From JAABTH01 sp964390725 (GTDB lineage: Bacteria > Bacillota > Dethiobacteria > DTU022): a stretch of DNA of 64,000 nucleotides. The translations under genes and the position numbers were made by a program. This document shows positions 7,923 to 17,137 of the stretch, in pieces. Every line of letters begins with the position of its first letter. The stretch's first letter is position 1. The notes below the pieces were generated by a model. The model saw nothing but the letters and a program-made list of their open reading frames with translations, was not told the DNA's origin and ran no database searches. The DNA lies in NCBI GenBank assembly GCA_964390725.1, contig CAYMIW010000010.1, positions 1 to 64,000 of the forward strand, given 5' to 3'.

Positions 7923-9263
7923 TTGGGAATATTATTTGGAACCGATGGAATCAGGGGTGTGGCTAATCGTGAATTAACCCCTGAGCTTGCTTTTAAAATT
8001 GCCAGAATTACCGCCTGGCTGCTGGGTCGAAATAACGAAAACCCGGTTTTTTTGATCGGAAAAGATACACGGCTTTCCGGGTCCATGCTGGAAAGCGCGC
8101 TGACAGCCGGCATAACCTCTGTAGGTGGTGAAGTGCATCTGCTTGGGATAACCTCAACCCCGTCTGTTGCCTTCCTGACCAGGCGGCTTTCTGCTGCGGC
8201 GGGCATAGTAGTTTCCGCTTCTCATAATCCTATAGAAGATAATGGATTAAAAATATTCGACAGCAGTGGTTATAAGCTTTCCGATGATGTTGAAAATGAA
8301 ATTGAAGAGATTTATTACCGGGAGTTTGATCAACTTTCGCGTCCGGAAGGAGCTCTGGTTGGACAGGCAATTAATGACTCTGATGCCGTTCAACAGTATC
8401 TCCATTATTTGCATGATTTGTCTGCCCCCCTGGCCGGCTTAAAAGTAGTAGCCGATTGTGCCCATGGGGCCGTTTGCCGTATTGCCGGTGAGCTGCTGGT
8501 TAAACTTGGCGCCGAAGTGGTAATGCTGCACGATAGTCCGGATGGCACTAAAATTAATGTTAAATGTGGTGCTACCGATACGGAGGATTTGCAGAAAGCT
8601 GTTGCTGAAAGTGAAGCAGCGCTGGGTCTGGCTTTTGATGGAGATGCCGATCGGTTGATTGCCATTGATGAAAAGGGCAGCATTGTCGATGGAGACGCCG
8701 TGATGGCAATATGTGCCTTAAATATGTTGCAAAAGGGGACATTGAAAAACAATACCCTTGTAACAACTGTAATGAGTAACGGTGGTCTCGATATTCTTGC
8801 TGAAGACAACCAGATAACCATTATCCGTACTGCGGTGGGAGACAGGTATGTTCTTGAGAAAATGCTGGAAGGCGGATTTAATCTTGGTGGAGAACAGTCT
8901 GGTCATATTATATTTTCCGATCATGCTACCACGGGAGATGGCCTTTTAACTGCCATTGAACTTCTGAAAATAGTCCAGGAAAAGCAACGTCCACTTTCAG
9001 AACTTGCCTCGGTTTTAGAAAGGCTTCCACAGATACTTGTTAATCAAAAAGTGGGCAATAAAGAAGGTTGGTCTGAAAATACCAGGATCAAAGAAGCAAT
9101 CAGAAAAGTAGAAGCAGCACTCGGCAGGCACGGACGTATTCTTGTCCGTCCATCGGGAACAGAACCAAAAATTCGTGTTATGATTGAAGCGCCGTTAGCG
9201 CAGGACAAACTTGAAGAGTATGCTTATTCCCTGGCGGATGTCATTGCCAGGGAGCAGGGCTGA
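7923..9263 (+). CDS. glmM: Phosphoglucosamine mutase GlmM
   Basis: GlmM interconverts glucosamine-6-phosphate and glucosamine-1-phosphate for UDP-GlcNAc and peptidoglycan synthesis. The 446-residue protein has the family length and motifs: FGTDGIRG at the N-terminus, the phosphoserine loop VVSASHNP, the metal-binding DGDADR, the sugar-binding GGEQSGH, and the phosphate-binding RPSGTEPKIRVM at the C-terminus. The start is TTG at 7923 with AAGGGGG upstream. In Firmicutes GlmM also binds and inhibits CdaA, which fits its place in the operon. Confidence 0.96.
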   Translation: MGILFGTDGIRGVANRELTPELAFKIARITAWLLGRNNENPVFLIGKDTRLSGSMLESALTAGITSVGGEVHLLGITSTPSVAFLTRRLSAAAGIVVSASHNPIEDNGLKIFDSSGYKLSDDVENEIEEIYYREFDQLSRPEGALVGQAINDSDAVQQYLHYLHDLSAPLAGLKVVADCAHGAVCRIAGELLVKLGAEVVMLHDSPDGTKINVKCGATDTEDLQKAVAESEAALGLAFDGDADRLIAIDEKGSIVDGDAVMAICALNMLQKGTLKNNTLVTTVMSNGGLDILAEDNQITIIRTAVGDRYVLEKMLEGGFNLGGEQSGHIIFSDHATTGDGLLTAIELLKIVQEKQRPLSELASVLERLPQILVNQKVGNKEGWSENTRIKEAIRKVEAALGRHGRILVRPSGTEPKIRVMIEAPLAQDKLEEYAYSLADVIAREQG

Positions 9264-9339
9264 GTGAATATTATTAGATAAAGGGAATATCCGGTAAAAC
9301 CCTGGCTGGATTATCCGATCATTAACTGGGGGAATTGGC

Positions 9340-11175
9340 ATGTGTGGAATCGTTGGTTATACGGGAAGGAAAAGGGCTTCCTCAATTATTATAGATGGAT
9401 TGAAAAAACTTGAATACCGCGGTTACGATTCAGCCGGGTTAGCCCTGCAGCAGGATGGCCTGCTTGCAGTAACCAAGGCTGCCGGGTCGGTTGCTTCCCT
9501 TGAGTCTAAACTTGATTCTTCCAGCGAAGCAACCGTGGGGATCGGTCATACCCGCTGGGCAACTCATGGCGGGCCATCTGATGAAAATGCTCACCCTCAC
9601 AGTAGCTGCGGTGGGGAAATAGCCCTGATTCACAATGGCATCATTGAGAACTACCAGGTCCTAAAAAATGAACTCATGAAAGATAACCGCCATGTTTTTA
9701 GTTCAGAAACTGATTCTGAAATTCTTGTTCACCTGATCGAGGAATACTACAGCGGAGATCTGCTTGCTGCTGTAAATAAAGCGTTAAAAAGGGTAACAGG
9801 TTCCTATGGCCTGGTTGTGCTTTCATCTCGTGAGCCGGGGCGAATTGTCTGTGCCCGTCGCGACAACCCCCTCATTATCGGAATTGGTGAAGGAGAAAAT
9901 ATTGTCGCATCCGATATCCCGGCCCTTCTCTCCCATACACGTAAAACCCTCGTTATGGAAGATGGAGAAATCGCTTCGGTAACAGCAGATCGGGTTGAGC
10001 TTTTTGACAGCAGTGGCAATCCCCTTGAACGGGAGTATTTTAACATAACCTGGGATATTGATGCTGCTGAAAAAGGCGGGTTCGAACATTTTATGCTGAA
10101 GGAAATTATGGAACAGCCTGCAGCAGTTAAGGAGACAATGCGGCAAAGAATCAACCCGGAGACAGGTAAAGTTGTTCTCGATGAACTTGGTGTTGATGTT
10201 AATGTGCTAAAAAATTTGAAAAAATTACATATTGTGGCTTGTGGTACTGCTTATCATGCCGGGCTTCTAGGTAAAAAAGTTATCGAGAAACTGGCTGGAA
10301 TACCTGTAAATGTTGATGTCGCATCTGAGTTTCGCTATGGTGAACCGCTATTTGATAAAAATGAACTGGCAATTGTAATCAGCCAATCCGGTGAAACGGC
10401 CGATACATTGGCTGCATTACGCCTGGCGCAGCGAGAAGGAGTAAAGGTTCTGGCAATTACCAACGTTGTTGGCAGTTCTGTTTCAAGGGAAGCTGACCAT
10501 GTGTTTTATACCTGGGCAGGTCCCGAAGTAGCTGTTGCCTCCACCAAGGCTTATTTGACCCAGTTGATTGCCCTTTATCTTTTTGCCTTACTTTTGGGGG
10601 AAATACGTGGCACAATTGACCAAGATACTTACCCGAAACTGGTTTCTGCCTTAAAAAACCTGCCGCAGCAGCTGCAGCAGGTACTGGCAGCAGATAATCT
10701 AAAAAGATTAAAAGATTATTGTCGGCATCTGGCCGGCTGGGATAGCGCTTTTTTTGTCGGCCGGGGTTTTGATTACCCGGTAGCCATGGAGGGAGCTCTT
10801 AAATTAAAAGAGATCTCTTATATCCAGGCTGAGGCCTACGCGGCCGGAGAGCTAAAGCACGGCCCACTGGCCTTGATTGTTGAGGGAGTGCCGGTGATAG
10901 CCCTTGCTACCCAGGAAGCTATTCTGGATAAGTTAATGAATAATATCCAGGTTGTAAAAGCTCGCGGTGGTAGAGTATTTGCAATAACCCAGGAAGGTTT
11001 TGAAGGGATAGAAGCACAGGTTGATGCAGCTCTCTATTTGCCTCGCACAGAAGATATCCTTGCTCCCGTGTTAAGTGCTGTGCCTACGCAGCTTATTGCC
11101 TATTATGCAGCAGTAGACCGCGGCAGCTCGGTTGATAAACCACGGAACCTGGCAAAAAGCGTTACCGTGGAATAA
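9340..11175 (+). CDS. glmS: Glutamine-fructose-6-phosphate aminotransferase GlmS
   Basis: GlmS makes glucosamine-6-phosphate from fructose-6-phosphate and glutamine, the step before GlmM. The 611-residue protein begins MCGIVGY, so Cys2 is the N-terminal nucleophile of the glutaminase domain; GHTRWATHG and HNGIIENY follow. Two SIS isomerase domains follow, with SQSGETADT and STKAYLTQ, and the C-terminus KPRNLAKSVTVE is typical. The gap to glmM is only 76 nt, too short for a glmS ribozyme, so control must be through the operon promoter or elsewhere. Confidence 0.97.
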   Translation: MCGIVGYTGRKRASSIIIDGLKKLEYRGYDSAGLALQQDGLLAVTKAAGSVASLESKLDSSSEATVGIGHTRWATHGGPSDENAHPHSSCGGEIALIHNGIIENYQVLKNELMKDNRHVFSSETDSEILVHLIEEYYSGDLLAAVNKALKRVTGSYGLVVLSSREPGRIVCARRDNPLIIGIGEGENIVASDIPALLSHTRKTLVMEDGEIASVTADRVELFDSSGNPLEREYFNITWDIDAAEKGGFEHFMLKEIMEQPAAVKETMRQRINPETGKVVLDELGVDVNVLKNLKKLHIVACGTAYHAGLLGKKVIEKLAGIPVNVDVASEFRYGEPLFDKNELAIVISQSGETADTLAALRLAQREGVKVLAITNVVGSSVSREADHVFYTWAGPEVAVASTKAYLTQLIALYLFALLLGEIRGTIDQDTYPKLVSALKNLPQQLQQVLAADNLKRLKDYCRHLAGWDSAFFVGRGFDYPVAMEGALKLKEISYIQAEAYAAGELKHGPLALIVEGVPVIALATQEAILDKLMNNIQVVKARGGRVFAITQEGFEGIEAQVDAALYLPRTEDILAPVLSAVPTQLIAYYAAVDRGSSVDKPRNLAKSVTVE

Positions 11176-11186
11176 GGAGATTTTTT

Positions 11187-12893
11187 ATGACAGAGAAAAA
11201 TGAAGCGGATTTAAAAACTAATTTTATCTATACCATGATCAAGGAAGACATTGATCAAGGATTGCTGGAAGCAGCCCGGGTTCATACCCGCTTCCCGCCT
11301 GAGCCGAATGGTTACTTGCATATTGGACATGCCAAGGCTGTGCTGTTAAATTATGGCATATCAAGAGATTTTAAAGGCAAATTCAACCTGCGCTTTGACG
11401 ATACAAACCCAATCAAAGAAGAGCAGGAATTTGTCGATTCAATTATTGAAGATATTCGCTGGCTCGGAGCGGAGTGGGAGGACAGGCTCTTTTTTACCTC
11501 CGATTATTTTGAAGTGAAGTACGAATTTGCCCAGCGGCTGATCAGGGCAGGCAGGGCTTACGTTTGCGATTTAAATCCTGAAGAAATCAGGAACTACAGG
11601 GGTACCCTCACCGAAGCTGGAACGGAAAGTCCTTACCGCAACCGTTCTGTTGATGAGAATATTGATCTTTTCGATAGAATGCGCCGCGGAGAATTTGAAA
11701 ATGGTAGCAGGGTTCTCCGGGCAAAGATTGACATGACTTCCGGGAACCTAAATATGCGTGACCCTGTTCTTTATCGCATTCTTCATGCTGAACATCACCG
11801 CACCGGCGATAATTGGTGTATTTATCCCATGTATGACTTTGATCACCCTTTTTCTGATGCCCTGGAAGGGATTACGCATTCTCTTTGTTCCATAGAATAT
11901 AGCGATCATCGGCCGCTTTATGACTGGATTGTCGATAATGCTCTCGAACTGATGCCCAAAGTAATCAAGTTCCGCTCAAGACAGACTGAATTTGCCCGTC
12001 TGAATATGACCTATACAGTTATGAGCAAACGGAAATTAAGAAGACTGGTTGAAGAAAAGCATGTGGCAGGATGGGATGATCCACGCATGCCAACCATAGC
12101 CGGTTTACGGCGGCGTGGAGTTACTCCTGAAGCAATTGCCGACTTCCAGGACAAGGTGGGGGTTTCAAGATCTGACAGCACGGTAGACCTGGCGCTCCTG
12201 CAGCATTGTATCCGGCAGGATCTTGAATCAAAAACCCCAAGGTTAATGGTAGTGTTGGACCCGATTAAGGTAAAAATTACTAACTGGCCTGAAGGCGAAA
12301 TGGAAATGGTCGAGATGGAAAACATGCCGGGCAATGATAGCGCGGGAACTCGGATGGTGCCCTTTTCCGGTGAAATATTCATTGAACGGGACGACTTTAT
12401 GGAAGAACCGCCGAAAAAATTTTTCCGCCTTGCTCCCGGCAGGGAAGTGCGTCTTAAAGGAGCTTATATTATCTGTTGTGAAGAAGTGATTAAAGATGAT
12501 GCCGGTAATCTTACCGAGTTGCGCTGTAGCTACGACCCCCGGACCAAAAGCAATGCGGATACCAGCGGCAAAAAGGTAAAAGGCGTTATCCACTGGGTAT
12601 CAGAGAAACATGCTACCAGGATTGACGTTAATCTTTATGATAACCTGTTTACTGTCGAGAATCCTGAGGAAGATGATGAAAAGGATTTTACAGATCATAT
12701 CAACAAACAATCACTGGTCACCTGTAAAAACGTTCCTGCTGAACCTGCTGTTGCCGATGCTGTTCCGGGAAACCGTTTCCAGTTTTTACGCAAGGGTTAT
12801 TTTTATTATGATCCCCAGTCTTCCACTGAAATGAATCCGGTTTTTAACCGAATTGTTGCCCTGCGGGACAGTTGGGCCAGGATGAAGAAATAA
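11187..12893 (+). CDS. glnS: Glutaminyl-tRNA synthetase
   Basis: This class I synthetase charges tRNA-Gln directly. The 568-residue protein shows the HIGH motif in PNGYLHIGHAKA, RFDDTNP, the specificity region HRTGDNWCIYPMYDFDHP, and a KMSKS-type loop VMSKRKL, followed by the anticodon-binding beta-barrels. Length and motifs fit GlnRS rather than GluRS. Many Firmicutes use the GatCAB route and lack GlnRS, so its presence suggests an old acquisition. It starts 11 nt after glmS, so it is probably co-transcribed with another glutamine-consuming enzyme. Confidence 0.95.
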   Translation: MTEKNEADLKTNFIYTMIKEDIDQGLLEAARVHTRFPPEPNGYLHIGHAKAVLLNYGISRDFKGKFNLRFDDTNPIKEEQEFVDSIIEDIRWLGAEWEDRLFFTSDYFEVKYEFAQRLIRAGRAYVCDLNPEEIRNYRGTLTEAGTESPYRNRSVDENIDLFDRMRRGEFENGSRVLRAKIDMTSGNLNMRDPVLYRILHAEHHRTGDNWCIYPMYDFDHPFSDALEGITHSLCSIEYSDHRPLYDWIVDNALELMPKVIKFRSRQTEFARLNMTYTVMSKRKLRRLVEEKHVAGWDDPRMPTIAGLRRRGVTPEAIADFQDKVGVSRSDSTVDLALLQHCIRQDLESKTPRLMVVLDPIKVKITNWPEGEMEMVEMENMPGNDSAGTRMVPFSGEIFIERDDFMEEPPKKFFRLAPGREVRLKGAYIICCEEVIKDDAGNLTELRCSYDPRTKSNADTSGKKVKGVIHWVSEKHATRIDVNLYDNLFTVENPEEDDEKDFTDHINKQSLVTCKNVPAEPAVADAVPGNRFQFLRKGYFYYDPQSSTEMNPVFNRIVALRDSWARMKK

Positions 12894-12919
12894 TAGGGAA
12901 TAAAGTACCTGCAGAAAAA

Positions 12920-12948
12920 CACGGGCATCCTGTTGAAGGATGCCCGTG
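12920..12948 (-). terminator. Intrinsic terminator for the 13.0-13.4 kb lipoprotein gene
   Basis: An 11-bp perfect stem CACGGGCATCC/GGATGCCCGTG with a 7-nt loop. On the minus strand it is followed by TTTTTC, so it serves the minus-strand gene; the plus-strand side has no T run but may still stop glnS transcripts. Confidence 0.75.
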
Positions 12949-12995
12949 ATAGTTCTTGCATGCCGGCATTTAGAGTAGAAGAATTGAGCCGGTTC

Positions 12996-13406
12996 CTAAT
13001 CAACATTGAGGAACCAGAGCCCGGCAACACGGTTGTCATCATCAAAAACGACCCTGACATTCATCTTTTCGCCGTCAAAGGCAGTTAAGGTATTTACTGC
13101 CCTGTAGTCTTGAACAGTTTCAACTTTTTTTTCGATCTCGCCCTGGTAAGGTCCGGTCCGGGCAAGAAGGTTTTGCCAGGATTTCTCAAGCTGTTTGACA
13201 GACATTGCTTTCTTCATTTCGGTGTTGAAATAGGAGGCGGCTTTTTCATAATCCTCCGCCACCAGGTAAGAAATGAACTCAGCAGAAAGATCGGTAATCT
13301 CACCATCCAGGGGCGGCCCTGCAGGCACCGGTTCGCTGCCGCAGGAAACAATAAATAAGGTTGCCGCAGCTAAGTATAGAAGAATAAAACTTTTTTTAAT
13401 AAACAT
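12996..13406 (-). CDS. Small lipoprotein, DUF3887-like
   Basis: The 136-residue protein starts MFIKKSF and has a hydrophobic signal ending in the lipobox IVSC|GSE, so it is likely a membrane-anchored lipoprotein. The mature part (LSAEFISYLVAEDYEKAASYFNTEMKKAMSVKQLEKSWQNLL...) resembles DUF3887/NTF2-like domains seen in secreted Firmicute proteins; no function is known to me. The upstream ATG at 13451 is less likely: the start at 13406 has AAAGGAAG just before it and begins the signal peptide. Confidence 0.8.
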   Translation of the reverse strand: MFIKKSFILLYLAAATLFIVSCGSEPVPAGPPLDGEITDLSAEFISYLVAEDYEKAASYFNTEMKKAMSVKQLEKSWQNLLARTGPYQGEIEKKVETVQDYRAVNTLTAFDGEKMNVRVVFDDDNRVAGLWFLNVD

Positions 13407-13523
13407 TATATACTTCCTTTCGTTAAGCGATAGGATATTTTCTTTACCCATACTATCATAGGATTATTAACCTGGTTTTGCAACAGGATAAACCCATCGG
13501 TTTACTGTCCGGGAGGAGTAAAA

Positions 13524-14240
13524 ATGGAACAGCGTTACACAGTAGAATATAAGAACTGTGTTATCCCATTTGTCGTTGTCAGGAAAAAGGTACGCAACAT
13601 TAATATCAGGATCAGACCTGATTCTACTATACTTGTTTCGGCTAATAAGTTAGTTCCCATTGAATACCTTGAGGGGCTGGTGCTGATGAAGGCCGAATGG
13701 ATTATGAAGAACCTGGAAATTATTGATCAAAAAATTAATGCCGGCTCCATGTATCGCTTTATTTCCGGGGAAATAATCGATTACCTGGGAGAACAATGTG
13801 AACTGCAGGTGATAGAAACTGATCAGGTGGAGCAGGCTGTGCTTGAAAATGGAATTTTAAAGATATATGTTGCCCGGGGGAGCAGCAGGGAGTACCGTGA
13901 AGAGTTGGTCAGCCAGTGGTACAGGAAAGAGGCTCTGCCAATATTCAATAAAGCGTTGGAAAGGCTTTTTCCTGTGGCGGCAGCCCATGGAATAGAAAAG
14001 CCGAACTTGAAAGTAAGAAAAATGAAAACCAGGTGGGGTTCATGTTCGTGGGGAAAAGGCAAGATTACTTTAAACAGTGAATTACTGAAAGTTCCCCAGC
14101 TTTGCATTGACTATGTTATCATGCATGAACTGGCCCATTTCAGGCATCACGGACACGACCAGTCTTTTTATAATTTTATGGATCTGGTTATGCCCGACTG
14201 GCGGGCTCGTAAAGAAATGTTGAAAAAATACCACCTGTAA
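13524..14240 (+). CDS. YgjP/SprT-like zinc metallopeptidase (DUF45)
   Basis: The 238-residue protein has the DUF45 (YgjP) layout: an N-terminal beta-rich region beginning with VRKKVRNINIRIRPD, the central RKMKTRWGSC motif, and the zinc-binding HELAHFRHHGHDQSFY with MPDW downstream. Such proteins are predicted zincin-type peptidases, often found next to restriction systems, but here the neighbours are unrelated. The start ATG at 13524 follows GGGAGGAG. Substrate unknown. Confidence 0.87.
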   Translation: MEQRYTVEYKNCVIPFVVVRKKVRNINIRIRPDSTILVSANKLVPIEYLEGLVLMKAEWIMKNLEIIDQKINAGSMYRFISGEIIDYLGEQCELQVIETDQVEQAVLENGILKIYVARGSSREYREELVSQWYRKEALPIFNKALERLFPVAAAHGIEKPNLKVRKMKTRWGSCSWGKGKITLNSELLKVPQLCIDYVIMHELAHFRHHGHDQSFYNFMDLVMPDWRARKEMLKKYHL

Positions 14241-14254
14241 GCTGGAGTATCGGT

Positions 14255-14971
14255 TCACCACAGACCCGGAATCAGGCGGTAGGGCACTTTAGTGCTGTAT
14301 TTATCGAATCCGGGCAGTTCTTTTTTTAGAAAAGCATCTTCAAGCGCAGTGCGGATAATATATCCTGCGATAACAGCAAGGGCCGGTATTAATGCCTGCT
14401 GAGAGCCGAGGATGAAAGGTGTTGCTGCCATACTGATTATCCCACCGGCATAGCCGGGATGGCGAACGTACCTGTAGGGCCCGCCGGAAGCCACCTGGTG
14501 ACCGCGTTCATGCTGGAGACGTACCGTGGATGAGAAAAATTTATTAGCAGCCATCGACCAGGTACTGAGCAGGCCTCCCAGGATAAAAATCAGCAGGGCA
14601 AAAGATGATAAGGCAGCATTGTAATCACCGGACCATTCGAACCTTTTGTCTAACCCGGCAACGATCAGGATTAGCAGCGGACCTATTACTGCAACAAAAA
14701 TTGAAAGGTAAACATCCCATTTTTGAGTCCCTCCCTGCATTTGGGAACGTTCAGCCAATAATTTTTTATCGGTAAAGGTAGCGTTGGCGGCAATAATAAA
14801 GAATACAGCGGCCAGGTAAAACCATGCCGCATGCCATCCACATTCTCCTGCAGATAAGCAAAGTGCCAGGGCGCTGATCAGAATTCCCAGCAAATTCTTA
14901 ATCCACCATTTGCTAATTCCTGTAGATTGCTTGTTTCGCACGACCCTTGCTTTCTCCTTTGTACAATGCAT
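14255..14971 (-). CDS. Isoprenylcysteine carboxyl methyltransferase/PEMT-like membrane methyltransferase
   Basis: This integral membrane protein of about 230 residues has five or six hydrophobic helices and the C-terminal signature GPYRYVRHPGYAGG followed by EDAFLKKELPGFDKYSTKVPYRLIPGLW. This is the ICMT/PEMT pattern that binds S-adenosylmethionine and methylates a lipid or lipophilic substrate. Bacterial members are mostly uncharacterised. The ATG at 14971 lacks a ribosome site, while AAGGAG lies 12 nt before an in-frame GTG at 14941; the true start may be there (228 residues). Confidence 0.85.
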   Translation of the reverse strand: MHCTKEKARVVRNKQSTGISKWWIKNLLGILISALALCLSAGECGWHAAWFYLAAVFFIIAANATFTDKKLLAERSQMQGGTQKWDVYLSIFVAVIGPLLILIVAGLDKRFEWSGDYNAALSSFALLIFILGGLLSTWSMAANKFFSSTVRLQHERGHQVASGGPYRYVRHPGYAGGIISMAATPFILGSQQALIPALAVIAGYIIRTALEDAFLKKELPGFDKYSTKVPYRLIPGLW

Positions 14972-15057
14972 GTCTTATTTATTATAAGCTGTCCCGGTGA
15001 AAACATTATAGCCCCAATAAATTCTTCTACCGGTGTATGCTATTGTGTAGCTTGTAT

Positions 15058-15414
15058 TTAGAAATAGTTATAAACGGTAAAACCAAGAACAAGGCTGAGC
15101 AAAATTGTAATGAGTGCCAAAGCCAGGCTGATAATAATTAAAATGCCCTGTACCTTGAAATAGGTATTCAGGTTCGAGGTGAAAAGATTAAACTGGGTTG
15201 GGTCAACCTCCTCGGCGGGGCTGGCTGCCAGGGTATCAGCATTCTGCTGGGCGCTGCGCAGTTTAATCCCCAGTATAATCATGATAACACCCGGGATAGC
15301 CCCTATAACGAAGGCGAAAACTCCGGCTATGGCAGATATAGCCCCGGCAATTATCGTCATAATACCGACAAATCCCATCCATCCGCTCAATTGTTTTAAA
15401 GTATTCCTGTCCAT
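15058..15414 (-). CDS. DUF5362-like small membrane protein
   Basis: A 118-residue protein with two hydrophobic blocks (about 13-50 and 89-118) separated by a polar linker containing AEEVDPTQF. The first block has GWMGFVGIMTIIAGAISAIAGV and IPGVIMIILGIKLRSAQQ, which resembles the uncharacterised DUF5362 family. It has an AAAGGAG ribosome site and lies 12 nt after the alpha/beta hydrolase gene, so it is probably co-transcribed with it. No function can be given. Confidence 0.7.
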   Translation of the reverse strand: MDRNTLKQLSGWMGFVGIMTIIAGAISAIAGVFAFVIGAIPGVIMIILGIKLRSAQQNADTLAASPAEEVDPTQFNLFTSNLNTYFKVQGILIIISLALALITILLSLVLGFTVYNYF

Positions 15415-15426
15415 ATTTGTCTCCTT

Positions 15427-16269
15427 TCAAGTGATTTTGGTTAAAAAGTTAATCAGTATTTGATTAAAATAATCGGGATTATCCTGGTTGGCATTATGGG
15501 AAGCATCGGGAATTACAGTATAGGTTACATCAGGTTCATATTTAACCCAGGTTGGAGCCTGTTTGCGTATAACACCGGTATTATCACGATCACCATGAGT
15601 GATTAGTAACGGTACATTAATTCTGTGCCCCGGTATTCCTGTTTCATTAACAGCTACTGTAACCGCTTCCCATATTTTCTGAAAAGTTTGCCTATCCAGG
15701 CTTCTGATAACCTCCAGGGCGTATTTTCGAACGGCAGGATTAAGCGCAGTACTGGTTGCAACTGTTTTTGTAAAATGCTGATAAGGCCACAGATTGAAGA
15801 GCGATAAGGATGCTTTTAAAGCCCAAATCTGCCATTTTGGATAAGCAAAGGCAATACTGGTTGATCCGATTATGGCCAGGGCTCGAACCCAGTCGGGGTA
15901 AAGCAGGTAAAAAAACTGGGCTATATATCCGCCCATCGATTGCCCAACCAGGATTACTTTACTTACTTTTTCCTCTTTCAGAACCGTCATTAAATCAGCA
16001 GCACAATCCTGCAGAATAAAGTTCCCGGTTAAAGGCCTAGATTTGCCGTGCCCGCGGGCATCCCAGGCAATTATGTTATAATCCTGCTGCAAAGCAGGCA
16101 CCTGGGCGTTAAACATGCGGTGATCCATTGTAGCACCGTGCAGCATCACCAGGGTTGGAGCATGGGTCTTAGCTGAATTGATCCAGTAGTGGATTGGGCA
16201 ATTAGTGCTCTCAATTTTTTTTTCAATAAGGCTGGCGGGAGTTGAATCCCACATTGAAAACTGGTCCAT
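15427..16269 (-). CDS. Alpha/beta hydrolase
   Basis: The 280-residue protein shows the alpha/beta hydrolase fold: the oxyanion strand VMLHGATMDHRMF, WDARGHGKS, the nucleophile elbow GQSMGG (Ser in GxSxG), an acid in THGDRDNTG, and the catalytic His in PDASHNANQDNP. It is closest to small-molecule esterases/lactonases of the family that includes 3-oxoadipate enol-lactonase-like proteins, but the substrate cannot be read from sequence. The start at 16269 has AAAGGGTG. It leads the small unit with the DUF5362-like gene. Confidence 0.88.
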   Translation of the reverse strand: MDQFSMWDSTPASLIEKKIESTNCPIHYWINSAKTHAPTLVMLHGATMDHRMFNAQVPALQQDYNIIAWDARGHGKSRPLTGNFILQDCAADLMTVLKEEKVSKVILVGQSMGGYIAQFFYLLYPDWVRALAIIGSTSIAFAYPKWQIWALKASLSLFNLWPYQHFTKTVATSTALNPAVRKYALEVIRSLDRQTFQKIWEAVTVAVNETGIPGHRINVPLLITHGDRDNTGVIRKQAPTWVKYEPDVTYTVIPDASHNANQDNPDYFNQILINFLTKIT

Positions 16270-16471
16270 ACTGACACCCTTTCAGCACAACCTAAATGTA
16301 ACCTTTCCGATACAGAGCATATAAGCTGGTCTTATTATTCTTGATTATTTTGTAGTTTCCCTTTTTTTCAGCCGTTAAAATCGGTTTCCGGACCCGGGTA
16401 GCTCTGTTTTTTTATTGTGGAATAAAAATTCATAATGAGAATAACAGAAAAAAATTTATGTAAAACATTAA

Positions 16472-16507
16472 AAAATTATTGTTAAACAATAATTTTAGAG
16501 TTATAAT
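16472..16507 (+). promoter_or_regulatory. Promoter with palindromic operator for DUF2975-HTH pair
   Basis: TTGTTA (16479-16484), 17-nt spacer, TATAAT (16502-16507). A perfect inverted repeat AAAATTATTG-TTAAA-CAATAATTTT (16472-16496) covers the -35 element. It is a good candidate for autoregulation by the small HTH protein encoded second in the operon. Confidence 0.65.
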
Positions 16508-16538
16508 AATAACAACACAGAAAAAGGAGTGGTAATAA

Positions 16539-17123
16539 ATGGTTAAATATACAGGAAAAAAATCAGCAGCATCATTACTCACAACCCTGCTTAACCTGGC
16601 TTGGTATGCAGGTCTGGTTCTGGCCCTTTTTTTCATCGGGGTGCAGACATATTTTATCCTGAGCGGCCCGCAGTTGTCGGGAGAATCGATGATGCTGCAG
16701 ATAGAAACTACCGGGATGATTTTCAGGTTCACCGAAGGGTTTCAGTTTTCTGCTCAGGATTCCCTGTTAGTTTATCAGTTTTCCCTTGTCCTGCCCCTGA
16801 TAGTTATTGGTCTTTTTATAATATTTCACCTGAGAAAAATTCTTGCTTCACTGGCCAACGAAGAACCGTTTACTGTTGAAAACAGCAGTAGGATTAAGTA
16901 TATCGGCTGGAGCGTAATAATAATCACATTTATAAAAGCCGTCCTAAGTTTTCTTCTGGGTATCTATTTTTCAAGAATGGTTGTTCTTCCCGGTTTGGAG
17001 ATCAGCGCCAACATTCGCTTGATAGATTTCAGTGGGATACTGGCCGGCATACTAATTTTAATCCTGGCAGAGGTATTTAAGCATGGCGCTCTTCTCCAGG
17101 AAGATCACAACTTAACAGTATGA
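16539..17123 (+). CDS. DUF2975 family membrane protein
   Basis: A 194-residue protein with four hydrophobic segments (about 20-45, 75-98, 120-145 and 165-185) and the segment EEPFTVENSSRIKYIGW that is typical of DUF2975. Members are usually encoded directly before a small Xre/YozG-like HTH protein, exactly as here, and the HTH start lies 14 nt after this stop. The function is unknown; the pair looks like a membrane sensor/regulator unit. Confidence 0.85.
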   Translation: MVKYTGKKSAASLLTTLLNLAWYAGLVLALFFIGVQTYFILSGPQLSGESMMLQIETTGMIFRFTEGFQFSAQDSLLVYQFSLVLPLIVIGLFIIFHLRKILASLANEEPFTVENSSRIKYIGWSVIIITFIKAVLSFLLGIYFSRMVVLPGLEISANIRLIDFSGILAGILILILAEVFKHGALLQEDHNLTV

Positions 17124-17137
17124 GAGGGGAGCATAAT

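Noticed and set aside
8405..8821. Minus-strand open frame inside glmM
   Set aside because: Serine/proline-rich composition typical of an antisense shadow; glmM is clearly coding on the plus strand.
9264..9339. glmS ribozyme between glmM and glmS
   Set aside because: The gap is only 76 nt, shorter than the ribozyme core, and no matching sequence is visible.
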